A DNA stretch of 64,000 nucleotides from Geodermatophilaceae bacterium URHB0062 (GCA_000620185.1 JHVO01000015.1:62001-126000); one strand, 5' to 3'. Shown: positions 30,731 through 39,990, numbered from the stretch's first letter. Made by a program: numbers and translations. Notes: generated from the letters alone by a model not told the origin.

Positions 30731-31771
30731 ATGACTCGTCCACGGCCGCTGGTGCCCCGGGAGGATCCCGCCGACAGCGTGCGGGTGGTCGGCGAGTTCG
30801 GGGTGATCGCCCGCGTCACGGCGCAGGCCGGTACCGCGCGTGCCGCCGAGGTCGGGCCCGGGGACGACGCGGCCGTGGTGCGTACCTCCGACGGCCGGGT
30901 CGTGGCGACCACCGACGTCCTCGTCGAGGGCCGGCACTTCCGCCGCGACTGGTCGTCGGCGGAGGACATCGGGCACAAGGCGGCCGCGGCCAACCTCGCC
31001 GACGTCGCCGCCATGGGAGGCACGACGACGGCGCTGCTGGTCGGCCTGGCCTGCCCGCCCGACACCCCGACCGCGTGGCTGGAGGGCGTCGCGGCGGGGC
31101 TCGCCGAGGAGTGCGCCCCGCTGGGTGCCGCCGTGGTCGGGGGCGACATGGTGACGGCCGCCGCCGACAGCACGGCCGTCGTCCTCTCGGTGACCGCCCT
31201 GGGTGACCTGGGCGGCCGGTCGCCGGTGCTCCGCTCCGGCGCCCGGGCCGGCGACGTGGTCGCCCTCGCCGGCCGCCTGGGATGGTCCGCGGCCGGGCTG
31301 GCCGTGCTGCGGCGCGGCTTCAGCAGTCCGGTCGCCGTCGTGTCGGCGCACCGGCGTCCCACCCCGCCGTACGGGGCCGGCCCGGCCGCCGCCGAGCGCG
31401 GGGCGACCGCGATGTGCGACGTCAGCGACGGCCTGCTGGCCGACCTCGGACACATCGCCACCGCGAGCCGGGTCGCCGTCGACCTCGACAGCGCGGCCCT
31501 CGTGCGCACCTGCCTGGAGCCGGTCGGGCCGCTGCAGCAGGTCGCTGCGGCACTGGGCGTCGATCCCCTGGCCTGGGTGCTGACCGGGGGCGAGGACCAC
31601 GCGCTGGTGGCGACCTTCCCGTCGTGGGTCGAGCTGCCCGCGGGCTGGGCCGCGATCGGGACGGTGCGCAGGGCAGGGAAGAATCCCGGCGTGCTGGTGA
31701 ACGGTGAACCTGCGGACGAGGCGGCGCGCGCGGTGGGGGCCGAGGGGGTGGGGCATGTCCACTTCCGCTGA
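30731..31771 (+). CDS. thiL: Thiamine-monophosphate kinase
   Basis: 346 residues, PurM/ThiL fold. It phosphorylates thiamine monophosphate to the diphosphate cofactor. GPGDDAAVV, TTDVLVEGRHFRRDW, NLADVAAMGGTTTALLVGL, GGDMVTA, CDVSDGLLADLGHIA and LTGGEDHALVATF follow in the family order. ATG 30731 is preceded by GGGAGGG. The 3' end overlaps the GNAT gene by 17 bp. Confidence 0.94.
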   Translation: MTRPRPLVPREDPADSVRVVGEFGVIARVTAQAGTARAAEVGPGDDAAVVRTSDGRVVATTDVLVEGRHFRRDWSSAEDIGHKAAAANLADVAAMGGTTTALLVGLACPPDTPTAWLEGVAAGLAEECAPLGAAVVGGDMVTAAADSTAVVLSVTALGDLGGRSPVLRSGARAGDVVALAGRLGWSAAGLAVLRRGFSSPVAVVSAHRRPTPPYGAGPAAAERGATAMCDVSDGLLADLGHIATASRVAVDLDSAALVRTCLEPVGPLQQVAAALGVDPLAWVLTGGEDHALVATFPSWVELPAGWAAIGTVRRAGKNPGVLVNGEPADEAARAVGAEGVGHVHFR

Positions 31772-32294
31772 CCTGGACGCCGGCACGCTCCGGGACGGCG
31801 CGGTCGCCACGTTCCGCCCTCTGCCCTACGACCACCCCGTCTCGCGGCTGCTGGTCGAGCGGGTGCAGCAGGAGTACGTGCAGCGCTACGGCGGCCCGGA
31901 CGAGGCCGTCGTCGACCCGGCGGAGTTCCTGCCCCCCGAGGGGCTCTTCGTCGTCGCGGAGGTCGACGGGGTGCCCGCGGGGTGCGGTGCCTGGCGGGCG
32001 CTGGACCCCGGAGTCGCCGAGATCAAGCGGGTGTACGTCGAGCCCGGCTTCCGCCGACGCGGGCTCGCGCAGGAGGTGATGACGCGGCTGGAGCAGAGCG
32101 CTGCCGCGGCCGGGTTCGCGTCCGTCGTCCTCAACACCGGCGACCGGCAGCCGGAGGCCCTCGCCCTCTACGCCGAGCTGGGCTACCGGCCGGTCGCCGG
32201 CTACGGCATCTACGCCTGCTCGCCGGGCGCGGTCTTCCTGGGCAAGGACCTGGACGCGGGGCAGGGGACGGACGGTGCCCCGTGGGCGTCGTGA
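31755..32294 (+). CDS. GNAT family N-acetyltransferase
   Basis: 179 residues, start ATG 31755 within the end of thiL. Acetyl-CoA site EIKRVYVEPGFRRRGLAQEV (motif A, R-x-x-G-x-A), then LNTGDRQPEALALYAELGYRPV. Substrate unknown. It overlaps or abuts the cytidylate-kinase-like gene. Confidence 0.85.
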   Translation: MSTSADLDAGTLRDGAVATFRPLPYDHPVSRLLVERVQQEYVQRYGGPDEAVVDPAEFLPPEGLFVVAEVDGVPAGCGAWRALDPGVAEIKRVYVEPGFRRRGLAQEVMTRLEQSAAAAGFASVVLNTGDRQPEALALYAELGYRPVAGYGIYACSPGAVFLGKDLDAGQGTDGAPWAS

Positions 32295-32911
32295 CCATCT
32301 CGGCGTCGTACGGCTGCGCCGGGGCGGAGATCGCGCCTCTGGTCGCCGAGCGTCTCGGGCTGCCCTTCCACGACCGGGCCATCCCGGCGCAGGTGGCGGG
32401 CCGGCTCGGGGTGCCGGTGGCCGAGGCGCAGGCGAACGACGAGACCGTGGTGGGCGGCCTGTGGCGCCTCGTGGCGTCGCTCGGGACCATGCCCGACCCG
32501 GTCGGCGGCGTCCTGCCGATCTCGGGCGTGCCCGACGCGCGGGCCTACCGCGAGCAGACGGAGCGGATCCTCGGCGAAGTGGCCGACGGCGCTGGGGGAG
32601 TGGTCCTCGGCCGCGCCGCCGCCCTGGTGCTGGGCGACCGGCCCGACACCCTGCACGTGCGGCTCGACGCGTCCCCGGAGCGCCGGCTGTCGGCCGCCGC
32701 GGCCCGCTCGGAGCGGCCCCTGGAGGAGGTCCGGCGGGAGATGGCAGCCGCCGACCGGGGGCGCGAGGCCTACGTGCGGCACTTCTACCGTTGCGACCCG
32801 GCCGAGGCCCGGCACTACCACCTGGTCATCGACAGCACCGCGCTCCCGATCGGGACGGTCGTCGACCTGATCGTGACGGCGGCGCGGGCGCGGGGCATCC
32901 GCTCCTCCTGA
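32282..32911 (+). CDS. Cytidylate kinase-like family protein
   Basis: 209 residues from GTG 32282 (family members usually begin M-x-V-V-T-I-S; GTG 32291 overlapping the previous stop as GTGA is the alternative). VVTISASYGCAGAEIAPLVAERL resembles the P-loop entry of cytidylate-kinase-like proteins, but the loop has no canonical GxxGxGKS/T Lys. GVVLGRAAALVLGDRP and LHVRLDASPERRL correspond to the core and lid. These proteins are often annotated AAA/cytidylate kinase; substrate unknown. Cotranscription with the GNAT gene is likely. Confidence 0.8.
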   Translation: MGVVTISASYGCAGAEIAPLVAERLGLPFHDRAIPAQVAGRLGVPVAEAQANDETVVGGLWRLVASLGTMPDPVGGVLPISGVPDARAYREQTERILGEVADGAGGVVLGRAAALVLGDRPDTLHVRLDASPERRLSAAAARSERPLEEVRREMAAADRGREAYVRHFYRCDPAEARHYHLVIDSTALPIGTVVDLIVTAARARGIRSS

Positions 32912-33033
32912 GCCTGCATTCCCACCGGCGGGTCGGACAGGTCGCGGGTTGCTGTCCACACCGGTCGATCCCGGAGGCCAGCGTCGGCGCCGATGCGCCG
33001 GGTGGTGTTCCCGCGTCCGGAATCGGCCCGGTC

Positions 33034-33039
33034 TAGCGT
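33034..33039 (+). promoter_or_regulatory. Leaderless -10 element of the SDR gene
   Basis: TAGCGT, 7 bases before GTG 33047, without a Shine-Dalgarno. Confidence 0.55.
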
Positions 33040-33046
33040 TGGCGGG

Positions 33047-33817
33047 GTGTCGGAGAGCTTCCGCGCCGACGGCGTCCGTGTGCTGATCACCGGTGGCACC
33101 AGCGGCCTGGGCGCCGCGATGGCCACCGCGCTGCTTGACGCGGGCGCCACCGTGGCAATCACCGGCCGGGATGCGCGCCGGGCGGAGGCCACCGCGCGCG
33201 AGCTGGGTCCGCGGAGCGTCGGCATCGGCATGGACGTCCGGGACGAGGACGACGTCGCGCGCGGGGTCGACCGCGTGTGGGATGCACTGGGCGGGCTCGA
33301 CGTCCTGGTGAACAACGCCGGGATCGGCATGCGGACGGTCAATCCCCGGTTCCTCACCGACCCGCAGCCGTTCTGGGCGGTGTCTCCGGACGGGTTTCGC
33401 GACCTCGTCGCGACCAACCTGACCGGTTACTTCCTGGTGTCCCGCGAGGTCGTCCCGCGGTTGCTGTCGGCCGGCGGCGGGCGGGTGGTCACCGTGTCGA
33501 TGAACCATTCGACGATGAACCGGAAGGGCTTCGTCCCCTACGGTCCGGCGCGCGCCGGCGCCGAGGCGCTGGCCCGGATCATGGCGGCCGACCTGACCGG
33601 CAGCGGCGTCACCTCCAACATCCTGCTGCCCGGCGGGGCGACAGAGACCGGGATGATCCCGGACGACTTCCCGCCCGACCAGCGCAGCCAGTTACTGGAC
33701 CCGGCCGTCATGGGGCCGCCGATCGTCTGGCTGTGCTCGCCGCAGGCCGCCGAGGTGCACGACCAGCGGATCGTCGCCGCCGAGTTCGACACCTGGGTGT
33801 CCGCCCGCACGGCATGA
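33047..33817 (+). CDS. Short-chain dehydrogenase/reductase family protein
   Basis: 256 residues, SDR Rossmann fold. TGGTSGLG cofactor loop, MDVRDEDD, NNAGIGM, and the active-site segment VTVSMNHSTMNRKGFVPYGPARAG. The catalytic YxxxK is altered to Tyr-Gly-Pro-Ala-Arg: the lysine is replaced by arginine (codon CGC). The NADP/NAD-choice loop ITGRDARRAEA favours NADP(H). It is a lone transcription unit with its own leaderless promoter and a terminator behind. Substrate unknown; activity uncertain because of the Lys loss. Confidence 0.82.
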   Translation: MSESFRADGVRVLITGGTSGLGAAMATALLDAGATVAITGRDARRAEATARELGPRSVGIGMDVRDEDDVARGVDRVWDALGGLDVLVNNAGIGMRTVNPRFLTDPQPFWAVSPDGFRDLVATNLTGYFLVSREVVPRLLSAGGGRVVTVSMNHSTMNRKGFVPYGPARAGAEALARIMAADLTGSGVTSNILLPGGATETGMIPDDFPPDQRSQLLDPAVMGPPIVWLCSPQAAEVHDQRIVAAEFDTWVSARTA

Positions 33818-33859
33818 AACGCTCGGACCGTCGTCCCCCAGGAGCATCGCCGCACACGA

Positions 33860-33892
33860 AGAACCCCGGAGGTCGGTGACCTCCGGGGTTCT
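33860..33892. terminator. Bidirectional intrinsic terminator between SDR gene and rpmB
   Basis: AGAACCCCGGAGGTC (33860-33874), loop GGT, GACCTCCGGGGTTCT (33878-33892): a perfect 15-bp stem between convergent genes. A second 7-bp hairpin, GGCCCCG-TCC-CGGGGCC, follows at 33905-33921. Confidence 0.85.
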
Positions 33893-33962
33893 CGTGCTCG
33901 GCCTGGCCCCGTCCCGGGGCCCACCCTGAGCGTGCGAAGGATGGGAAGGACGGGGTCCTCTT

Positions 33963-34154
33963 TCAGACGCGGGCGACCTTGCCGGCGCGGATGCACGAGG
34001 TGCACGCGTTGATCCGGCGACGGGTGCCCGGGGCCACGAGGGCCTTCACGGACTGGATGTTCGGGTTCCAACGGCGCGGCGTGCGGCGGTGCGAGTGCGA
34101 CACCGACATACCGAAACCGGGCCCCTTGCCACAGACATCGCACACGGCAGCCAC
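33963..34154 (-). CDS. rpmB: 50S ribosomal protein L28
   Basis: 63 residues from GTG 34154, with GGGAG nine bases upstream. Four cysteines in two CxxC pairs (CDVCGKG near the N-terminus and CTSCIRAG near the C-terminus) mark the zinc-binding C+ form. [14 protein letters not shown] is the family signature. Divergent from the FakA-like gene, as in many Actinobacteria. Confidence 0.95.
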   Translation of the reverse strand: MAAVCDVCGKGPGFGMSVSHSHRRTPRRWNPNIQSVKALVAPGTRRRINACTSCIRAGKVARV

Positions 34155-34337
34155 GGTTGATCACTCCCAGAGATTCGTTCACAGACGGCGGGGCAGGCAG
34201 CACCCGCATCGAAGACCGTCGTGAAGTCTAACCGTTCCTGGCGCGGGACGTCGCCGTGCCCCCCGGAAGGCTTCCGGAAGGCCCCGCGCGACCCCTCCGT
34301 CCGCTCGCCGTTCGCCGGGGTCGTCGGCGCCCATGGG

Positions 34338-34343
34338 TACCCT
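34338..34343 (+). promoter_or_regulatory. Leaderless -10 element of the DAK2 gene
   Basis: TACCCT, 6 bases before GTG 34350, with no Shine-Dalgarno. Confidence 0.55.
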
Positions 34344-34349
34344 CCGCCC

Positions 34350-35963
34350 GTGCTGCTGGCGCTGGACGACGCTGCGGTCGGTCAGTGGTACCGGGCCGCT
34401 GTCGACGCGCTGTCCGAGTCGCGGGGCAGCCTCGACGACCTCAACGTCTACCCAGTGCCCGACGGCGACACGGGCACGAACCTCCTGCTCACCGCCCAGG
34501 CCGCGGTCGCCGCCCTCGACGCGGCCGGGGAGGGTTCCGCCGAGCCGGTCTGGGTGCTGCTCGCCCGCGGTGCGGTCCTCGGTGCCCGCGGCAACTCCGG
34601 CACGATCCTCGCGCAGCTGATCCGTGGCCTCGCCGACTCCCTGGCCGGCCGCCGACCGGCCGACGGGCCCGCGTTCGCCGCCGCCCTGCAGCAGGCGGCC
34701 CACATCGCGTACGCCGCCGTCGCCGCGCCCGAGGAGGGCACGTTCCTGACCGTCGCGCGGGCCGGCGCGCTCGCGGCGGTGGCCGCCGTCGACGAGGGCC
34801 GCACCGGGCTCGCCGACGTCGTCCGGGCCGCGGCCGACGGCGCCCGGCTCGCGCTGGAGGCGACGACCGGCCAGCTCGCCGTCCTCCGCGACGCCGGTGT
34901 GGTCGACGCCGGTGGTGCCGGGCTCTGCGTCGTCCTCGACGCACTGGTCACCACCGTGACCGGGGTGGAGCCCGCCCGCGCACCGCTGGCGCGCCGCGAG
35001 GAGGGCGCTCGCCACGCCCACCGGTCCGGCGACGTGCCGCACCAGCCGCCGCCGGGCCCCGGCAGCGAGGTGCAGTATCTCCTCGCCGACACCGACGAGG
35101 TCGCCGTCGCCCGGTTGCAGCAGCGGCTGGCCGAGCTCGGCGACAGCCTGGTCGTGGTGGGGGTCGACACCCCGAGCGGCCGGGAGTGGAACGTCCACGT
35201 CCACGTCGTCGACGTCGGGGCCGCGATCGAGGCCGGCATCGAGGCCGGTCGCCCGCACCGGGTGTCGGTGACCCCCTTGGCCCCCGTCCCCGCTCCCGCG
35301 CCGACGGAGGGCAGCCGGGCGGTGGTCGCGGTCGTGTCCAGCGAGGCGCTCGCCGAACTCTTCGTCGGCGAGGGGGTGCGCGTGGTGCACGCGGCCCCGG
35401 GCGAGGTGACGGAGGACGCCGTCCTCGACGAGATCGTCGCGTCCTCGGCGCGCGAGGTCGCCGTCCTGCCCAACGACGCCGCCCTCGTCCCCATCGCGGG
35501 CCGGGCCGCCGCCCGCGCCCGCGACGCCGGCCGCGACGTGGGCGTCGTCCCCACCCGGTCGCCGGTCCAGGGCCTGGCCGCCGTCGCGGTCACCGACCCG
35601 GGTCGCCGGTTCGCCGACGACGTCATCGCGATGGCCGAGGCGGCCGCCGCGACCCGCTGGGCCGAGGTCGCCCTCGCCGAGCAGGAGGCCCTGACCACGG
35701 CGGGGCGTTGCGAACCCGGCGACGTCCTCGGCTCGGCCGAGGGCGACGTGGTCGTGATCGGCAGCGACCTGGCCGGCGTCGCCTGCGACCTGCTCGACCG
35801 GCTGCTCTCGGCCGGCGGCGAGATGGCGACCCTGGTCGTGGGGCCCGACCCGGCGCTCGGCGACGCGGTCTCCCGGCACCTGTCGGTGGTGCACCCCACC
35901 ATCGAGGTGATCCGGTACGACGGCGGCCCCGAGGACGTGCCGCTGCAGGTGGGGGTGGAGTGA
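34350..35963 (+). CDS. DAK2 domain fatty-acid-kinase-like protein (FakA-type)
   Basis: 537 residues. N-terminal DAK2 kinase domain (~8-200) with NVYPVPDGDTGTNLLLT (metal/ATP Asp residues), GARGNSGTILAQL and EEGTFLTVARAG. A middle region holds the FakA/YloV domain (VQYLLADTD, LGDSLVVVGVD), and a C-terminal part resembles DegV-like/FakA-C. In Firmicutes FakA phosphorylates FakB-bound fatty acids. No fakB is adjacent here, so the activity is inferred by family. It is followed one base later by recG, the usual conserved pair. Confidence 0.85.
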   Translation: MLLALDDAAVGQWYRAAVDALSESRGSLDDLNVYPVPDGDTGTNLLLTAQAAVAALDAAGEGSAEPVWVLLARGAVLGARGNSGTILAQLIRGLADSLAGRRPADGPAFAAALQQAAHIAYAAVAAPEEGTFLTVARAGALAAVAAVDEGRTGLADVVRAAADGARLALEATTGQLAVLRDAGVVDAGGAGLCVVLDALVTTVTGVEPARAPLARREEGARHAHRSGDVPHQPPPGPGSEVQYLLADTDEVAVARLQQRLAELGDSLVVVGVDTPSGREWNVHVHVVDVGAAIEAGIEAGRPHRVSVTPLAPVPAPAPTEGSRAVVAVVSSEALAELFVGEGVRVVHAAPGEVTEDAVLDEIVASSAREVAVLPNDAALVPIAGRAAARARDAGRDVGVVPTRSPVQGLAAVAVTDPGRRFADDVIAMAEAAAATRWAEVALAEQEALTTAGRCEPGDVLGSAEGDVVVIGSDLAGVACDLLDRLLSAGGEMATLVVGPDPALGDAVSRHLSVVHPTIEVIRYDGGPEDVPLQVGVE

Positions 35964-35964
35964 C

Positions 35965-38148
35965 ATGGCGGTGACCCTCGAGACGCCGCTGAGCCGCGTG
36001 CTCGGGCCGAAGACGGCCACCGGGATGGCCGAGCAGCTGGATCTGCACACGGTCCGCGACCTGCTGCGCCACTATCCGCGGCGCTACGCCCGGCGCGGCG
36101 AGCAGACCGACCTCGCCGACGTCCAGGTCGGTGACCGGGTGACGGTGCTCGCGCAGGTCCGGTCGGTGAACACGCGGCCCATGCGCAACCGCAAGGGCAC
36201 CCTGACCGAGGTCGTGGTGGGCGACGGCAGCGGCCGGATGAAGCTGGTCTTCTTCAACCACCGGCACGCGTCGCTCCGGGTCAACGCCTGGGGGATGTTC
36301 GCCGGCACGGTGGGGGAGTACCGCGGGGAGAAGCAGTTCGCGCACCCCGACATGCACCTGCTCGACGGAGCCGACGACGACACCGACTGGGCGCGCGCGC
36401 TCGTGCCGATCTACCCGGCGAGCAAGGACGTCTCCAGCTGGGTGATCCAGAAGTCGGTGAAGCTGCTCATCGGTGCCGGCGGCGGCTTCGGCGACCTGGT
36501 CGTCGACCCCATCCCGGAGGAGATCCGGGCCCGCCACGGCCTGCTCTCCCTCGCCGCCGCACTGCTCGACATCCACCGGCCGACGACGGTCGAGGACGTC
36601 GAGCGGGCGTCGCACCGGCTCAAGTGGGACGAGGCGCTGATCCTCCAGCTCACCCTGGCCGCGCGCCGGCGGGCCGCCGCCCTGGAACCCGGCATCGCCC
36701 GCCCGCGCCGGGCCGGCGGCCTGCTCGACGCCGTCGACGCCGCGCTGCCGTTCGCCCTGACCGAGGGCCAGCGGGCGGTGGGGGACGAGCTCGCCGCCGA
36801 GCTCGACCGCGACCAGCCGATGCACCGGCTCCTGCAGGGCGAGGTCGGCTCGGGCAAGACCGTCGTGGCGCTGCGGGCCATGGCGCAGGTCGTCGACGCC
36901 GGCGGCCAGGCCGCCCTGCTCGCCCCGACCGAGGTGCTCGCCGCCCAGCACGTGCGCGGCATCCGGCAGCTGCTCGGACCGCTCGGGCGCGCCGGTGAGC
37001 TCGACGGCGCAGCCGACGGCACGCGGGTCACGCTGCTCACCGGGTCGCTCAAGGCCGCCGCGAAGCGGGAGGCGCGCGCCGAGGTGGCCGACGGCCGGGC
37101 CGGCATCGTCGTCGGCACCCACGCCCTGCTCCAGGAGGGTGTCGACTTCGCCGACCTGGGGCTGGTCGTCGTCGACGAGCAGCACCGCTTCGGGGTGGAG
37201 CAGCGTGACGCGCTGCGGGCCAAGGGCAGCCGGCCGCCGCACGTGCTGGTCATGACCGCCACCCCCATCCCGCGCACGGTCGCGATGACGGTCTACGGCG
37301 ACCTGGAGATCTCCACCCTGCGCCAGCTCCCGAGCGGCCGCGGGGGTGTGAGCAGCTCCGTCGTGCCCATGACGGAGAAGCCGGGCTGGCTCGACCGTGC
37401 GTGGGCGCGGCTGCGCGAGGAGGTCGCCGCCGGACAGCAGGCCTACGTCGTCTGCCCGCGGATCGGCGACCTCGCCGGCCCCGACGACGAGCCGGAGGAC
37501 GCCGACGGCGCGCCCGCCGGGGACGACGACCGGCGCCCGCCCCTCGCCGTCCTCGACGTCGCCGAGATGCTGCGCGCCGGACCGCTGCACGGGCTGCGGC
37601 TCGACGTGCTGCACGGCCGCCTGAGCCCCGAGGACAAGGAGGCCCGGATGCGGGCCTTCGCCGCGGGGGAGGTCGACGTCCTCGTCGCGACCACCGTCGT
37701 CGAGGTGGGCGTCGACGTGCCGAACGCCACGGTGATGGTGGTCATGGACGCCGACCGGTTCGGCGTGAGCCAGCTGCACCAGCTCCGCGGCCGGGTCGCT
37801 CGCGGCGCCCATCCCGGGCTCTGCCTGCTGGTCAGCGAGGCCAGGGAGGCCTCGTCGACCGGCCAGCGGCTCGCGTCGGTCGCCGCCACCTCCGACGGCT
37901 TCGAGTTGGCGCGCCTGGACCTCGAGACGCGGCGGGAGGGCGACGTCCTGGGTGCCGCGCAGTCCGGCAGCCGGTCGGGGGTGCGGCTGCTGTCGCTGCT
38001 GGAGGACGAGGAGCTCATCGCCGCCGCCCGCGCCGAGGCCACCGCGATGCTGGAGACGGAGCGCGGCCTCGCCGACCATCCCGGGCTCGCCGCCGAGGTC
38101 GCGCGACTGGCCACCGACGAGCGCGCGGACTACCTGGAGAAGACGTGA
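35965..38148 (+). CDS. recG: ATP-dependent DNA helicase RecG
   Basis: 727 residues, SF2 helicase that remodels stalled replication forks and Holliday junctions. N-terminal wedge/OB domain (~50-160), Walker A GEVGSGKT (~residue 292), Walker B-type DEQHRFGVEQRDAL (~404), motif III MTATPIPRT, and HQLRGRVARG in the C-terminal helicase lobe. ATG 35965 starts one base after the previous stop. rsmD and coaD follow closely, a common actinobacterial cluster. Confidence 0.96.
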   Translation: MAVTLETPLSRVLGPKTATGMAEQLDLHTVRDLLRHYPRRYARRGEQTDLADVQVGDRVTVLAQVRSVNTRPMRNRKGTLTEVVVGDGSGRMKLVFFNHRHASLRVNAWGMFAGTVGEYRGEKQFAHPDMHLLDGADDDTDWARALVPIYPASKDVSSWVIQKSVKLLIGAGGGFGDLVVDPIPEEIRARHGLLSLAAALLDIHRPTTVEDVERASHRLKWDEALILQLTLAARRRAAALEPGIARPRRAGGLLDAVDAALPFALTEGQRAVGDELAAELDRDQPMHRLLQGEVGSGKTVVALRAMAQVVDAGGQAALLAPTEVLAAQHVRGIRQLLGPLGRAGELDGAADGTRVTLLTGSLKAAAKREARAEVADGRAGIVVGTHALLQEGVDFADLGLVVVDEQHRFGVEQRDALRAKGSRPPHVLVMTATPIPRTVAMTVYGDLEISTLRQLPSGRGGVSSSVVPMTEKPGWLDRAWARLREEVAAGQQAYVVCPRIGDLAGPDDEPEDADGAPAGDDDRRPPLAVLDVAEMLRAGPLHGLRLDVLHGRLSPEDKEARMRAFAAGEVDVLVATTVVEVGVDVPNATVMVVMDADRFGVSQLHQLRGRVARGAHPGLCLLVSEAREASSTGQRLASVAATSDGFELARLDLETRREGDVLGAAQSGSRSGVRLLSLLEDEELIAAARAEATAMLETERGLADHPGLAAEVARLATDERADYLEKT

Positions 38149-38155
38149 GCGCCTC

Positions 38156-38710
38156 GTGACGCGGCTGATCGCCGGGGTGGCCGGCGGGCGGCGGCTGAAG
38201 GTGCCGCGCACCGGTGTTCGGCCCACCGGCGACCGCGCCCGCGAGGCGCTGTTCAACTCCCTGGGCACGCTGGTCGACCTCGACGGTGCCGCCGTCCTCG
38301 ATCTCTACGCCGGCTCCGGCGCCCTCGGGCTCGAGGCGCTCTCGCGGGGTGCGACCGACGTGGTGCTGGTCGAGTCGTCGCCGGGCGTGCTGCCCGTCCT
38401 GCGGGAGAACCTGGCGGCGGTCGGTCTGACCGGCGCCCGCGTGGTCGCCGGTTCGGTGCCCACCGTGGTGGGCGGCGCGCCGCCGGCCCGGTTCGACGTC
38501 GTGCTGGCCGACCCGCCCTACGCCACGCCGATCGAGGAGGTCTACGACGTGCTGCGGGCGCTGACCACGAACGGCTGGCTCGCGCCCGAGGCGGTGGTGG
38601 TGGTCGAGCGCTCCAGCCGTGAGCGCGACTGGGAGTGGCCGACACCCCTCGTCGGCCTGCGCGAGCGCCGCTACGGAGAGGCCGTGCTCCGGTACGGTCG
38701 CTTCCCGTGA
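38156..38710 (+). CDS. rsmD: 16S rRNA (guanine966-N2)-methyltransferase
   Basis: 184 residues, class I SAM methyltransferase. GVRPTGDRAREALFNSLG is the RsmD signature, followed by DLYAGSGALGLEALSRGA (SAM loop) and ADPPYATP (N-methyltransferase DPPY). GTG 38156 starts seven bases after the recG stop. GTGA overlap with coaD. Confidence 0.94.
   Translation: MTRLIAGVAGGRRLKVPRTGVRPTGDRAREALFNSLGTLVDLDGAAVLDLYAGSGALGLEALSRGATDVVLVESSPGVLPVLRENLAAVGLTGARVVAGSVPTVVGGAPPARFDVVLADPPYATPIEEVYDVLRALTTNGWLAPEAVVVVERSSRERDWEWPTPLVGLRERRYGEAVLRYGRFP
38693..38698 (+). promoter_or_regulatory. Possible internal leaderless -10 element of coaD
   Basis: TACGGT inside the last codons of rsmD, 8 bases before the coaD GTG 38707. 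Its coding location makes chance occurrence possible. Confidence 0.4.
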
Positions 38711-39189
38711 GGCGTGCTGTCTGTCCCGGGTCCTTCGACCCGGTCACCAACGGGCACGTCGACGTCATCCAACGGGCCGCCAGCCTGTACGACGAGCTCG
38801 TCGTCGCCGTCCTGGTCAATCCCGGCAAGGCCGGCTTCTTCCCGGTCGGGGAGCGCATGGACCTGCTGCGCGAGGCCGTGGCCGACCTCCCCAACGTGAC
38901 CGTCGACAGGTTCGAGGGCCTCCTCGTCGACTACTGCCGCGCCCATGCGCTCCCGGTGATCGTGAAGGGCCTGCGCGCCGTGAGCGACTTCGAGTACGAG
39001 CTGCAGATGGCCCAGATGAACCGCGAGCTGGCCGGGATCGAGACGCTGTTCGTCCCCACCGCGCCTCAGGTCGGCCACCTGTCCTCGAGCCTGGTCAAGC
39101 AGATCGCCACGTTCGGCGGCGACGTCTCCCGGCTCGTGCCCAAGGCGGTCAACGACCGGCTGATCGAGCGCGCCCGGCGGGATCGATGA
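38707..39189 (+). CDS. coaD: Phosphopantetheine adenylyltransferase
   Basis: 160 residues. It makes dephospho-CoA from ATP and 4'-phosphopantetheine. GSFDPVTNGHVDVIQRA carries the T/HxGH nucleotidyltransferase motif (TNGH); VKGLRAVSDFEYELQMAQMN and GHLSSSLVKQIATFGGDVS are diagnostic of CoaD. GTG 38707 overlaps rsmD by four bases. Confidence 0.96.
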   Translation: MRRAVCPGSFDPVTNGHVDVIQRAASLYDELVVAVLVNPGKAGFFPVGERMDLLREAVADLPNVTVDRFEGLLVDYCRAHALPVIVKGLRAVSDFEYELQMAQMNRELAGIETLFVPTAPQVGHLSSSLVKQIATFGGDVSRLVPKAVNDRLIERARRDR

Positions 39190-39262
39190 TCGAGCGTGCG
39201 AGGTCATGCAGAGACAGAGCACGGTCCGGCATGCGGGCGCCGAGCGCCAGCGAGGTGACCGT

Positions 39263-39952
39263 ATGACGGAGGTCGTGTACCGGCTGTACGAGACCGTCGA
39301 CGAGCTGACGACGGTCATCGAGAACGCGCGCAGTGTGCCCATGTCGGCCTCCTGCATGGTGCCCCGCGACCACCTGCTCGACCTGCTCGACGACCTGCGC
39401 GAGTCGCTGCCGGAGGACGTGCGGGCGGCCGGCGCGATCGTCGAGCAGCGCACCGAGATCCTGCAGCAGGCTCAGGCGGAGGCCGAGCGCCTGACGGGGC
39501 GCACCCGCGGCGAGAGCGACCAGATGCTGGGCCAGGCGCGGCGCCAGCGCGACGAGATCCTCGGCACCGCCCGGCGGCAGCGCGACGAGATCCTGGCCGA
39601 GGCGCAGGCCGACGCCGAGCAGCTGCTGGCCGACGCCGAGGCCGAGGCCGAGCGGCTGGTCGCCGAAGGGCGCCGGCACCGTGAGGCGCTGATCGCCGAC
39701 GCGCAGGAGCAGCAGGCGCTGCTGCTTGCCGAGGCCCAGGCGGAGCACGAGCGGCTGATCACCGAGACGGAGGTCTATCGGGGCGCGGTCTCGCGCGCCG
39801 ACGAGCTCGGTGCGCAGACCGCGGCCGACGTCGCCCGCATGCGCGCGGAGGTCGACGAGTACGTCGACACCCGCCTGGCCGACTTCGGGACGACGCTGGA
39901 GCGCATGCTTCGATCGGTGGAGAAGGCCCGCAGCACGCTCCGAGAGCCGTGA
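39263..39952 (+). CDS. sepIVA: SepIVA-like DivIVA-family septation protein
   Basis: 229 residues from ATG 39263 with GAGGTG upstream. The N-terminal YRLYETVDELTTVIENARSVPMSASCMVPRD region is the conserved head. Residues ~75-225 are a long, Ala/Glu/Arg-rich coiled coil with repeated QRDEILGTARRQRDE-type heptads. In M. tuberculosis the homologue Rv2927c (SepIVA) sits directly beside the DUF177 gene and rnc, and is needed for septation; the same order is seen here. Function assigned by family and synteny. Confidence 0.85.
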   Translation: MTEVVYRLYETVDELTTVIENARSVPMSASCMVPRDHLLDLLDDLRESLPEDVRAAGAIVEQRTEILQQAQAEAERLTGRTRGESDQMLGQARRQRDEILGTARRQRDEILAEAQADAEQLLADAEAEAERLVAEGRRHREALIADAQEQQALLLAEAQAEHERLITETEVYRGAVSRADELGAQTAADVARMRAEVDEYVDTRLADFGTTLERMLRSVEKARSTLREP

Positions 39953-39955
39953 GCT

Positions 39956-39988
39956 CGATCGCTGCCGCACGTGCGGCAGCGGCGATCG
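39956..39988 (+). terminator. Hairpin between sepIVA and DUF177 gene
   Basis: Perfect 10-bp inverted repeat GCTGCCGCAC/GTGCGGCAGC (39961-39980), extended by CGATC/GATCG with a 3-base bulge. No U-tract, so it may be a Rho-aided terminator or processing site rather than a classical terminator. Confidence 0.5.
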
Positions 39989-39990
39989 GG

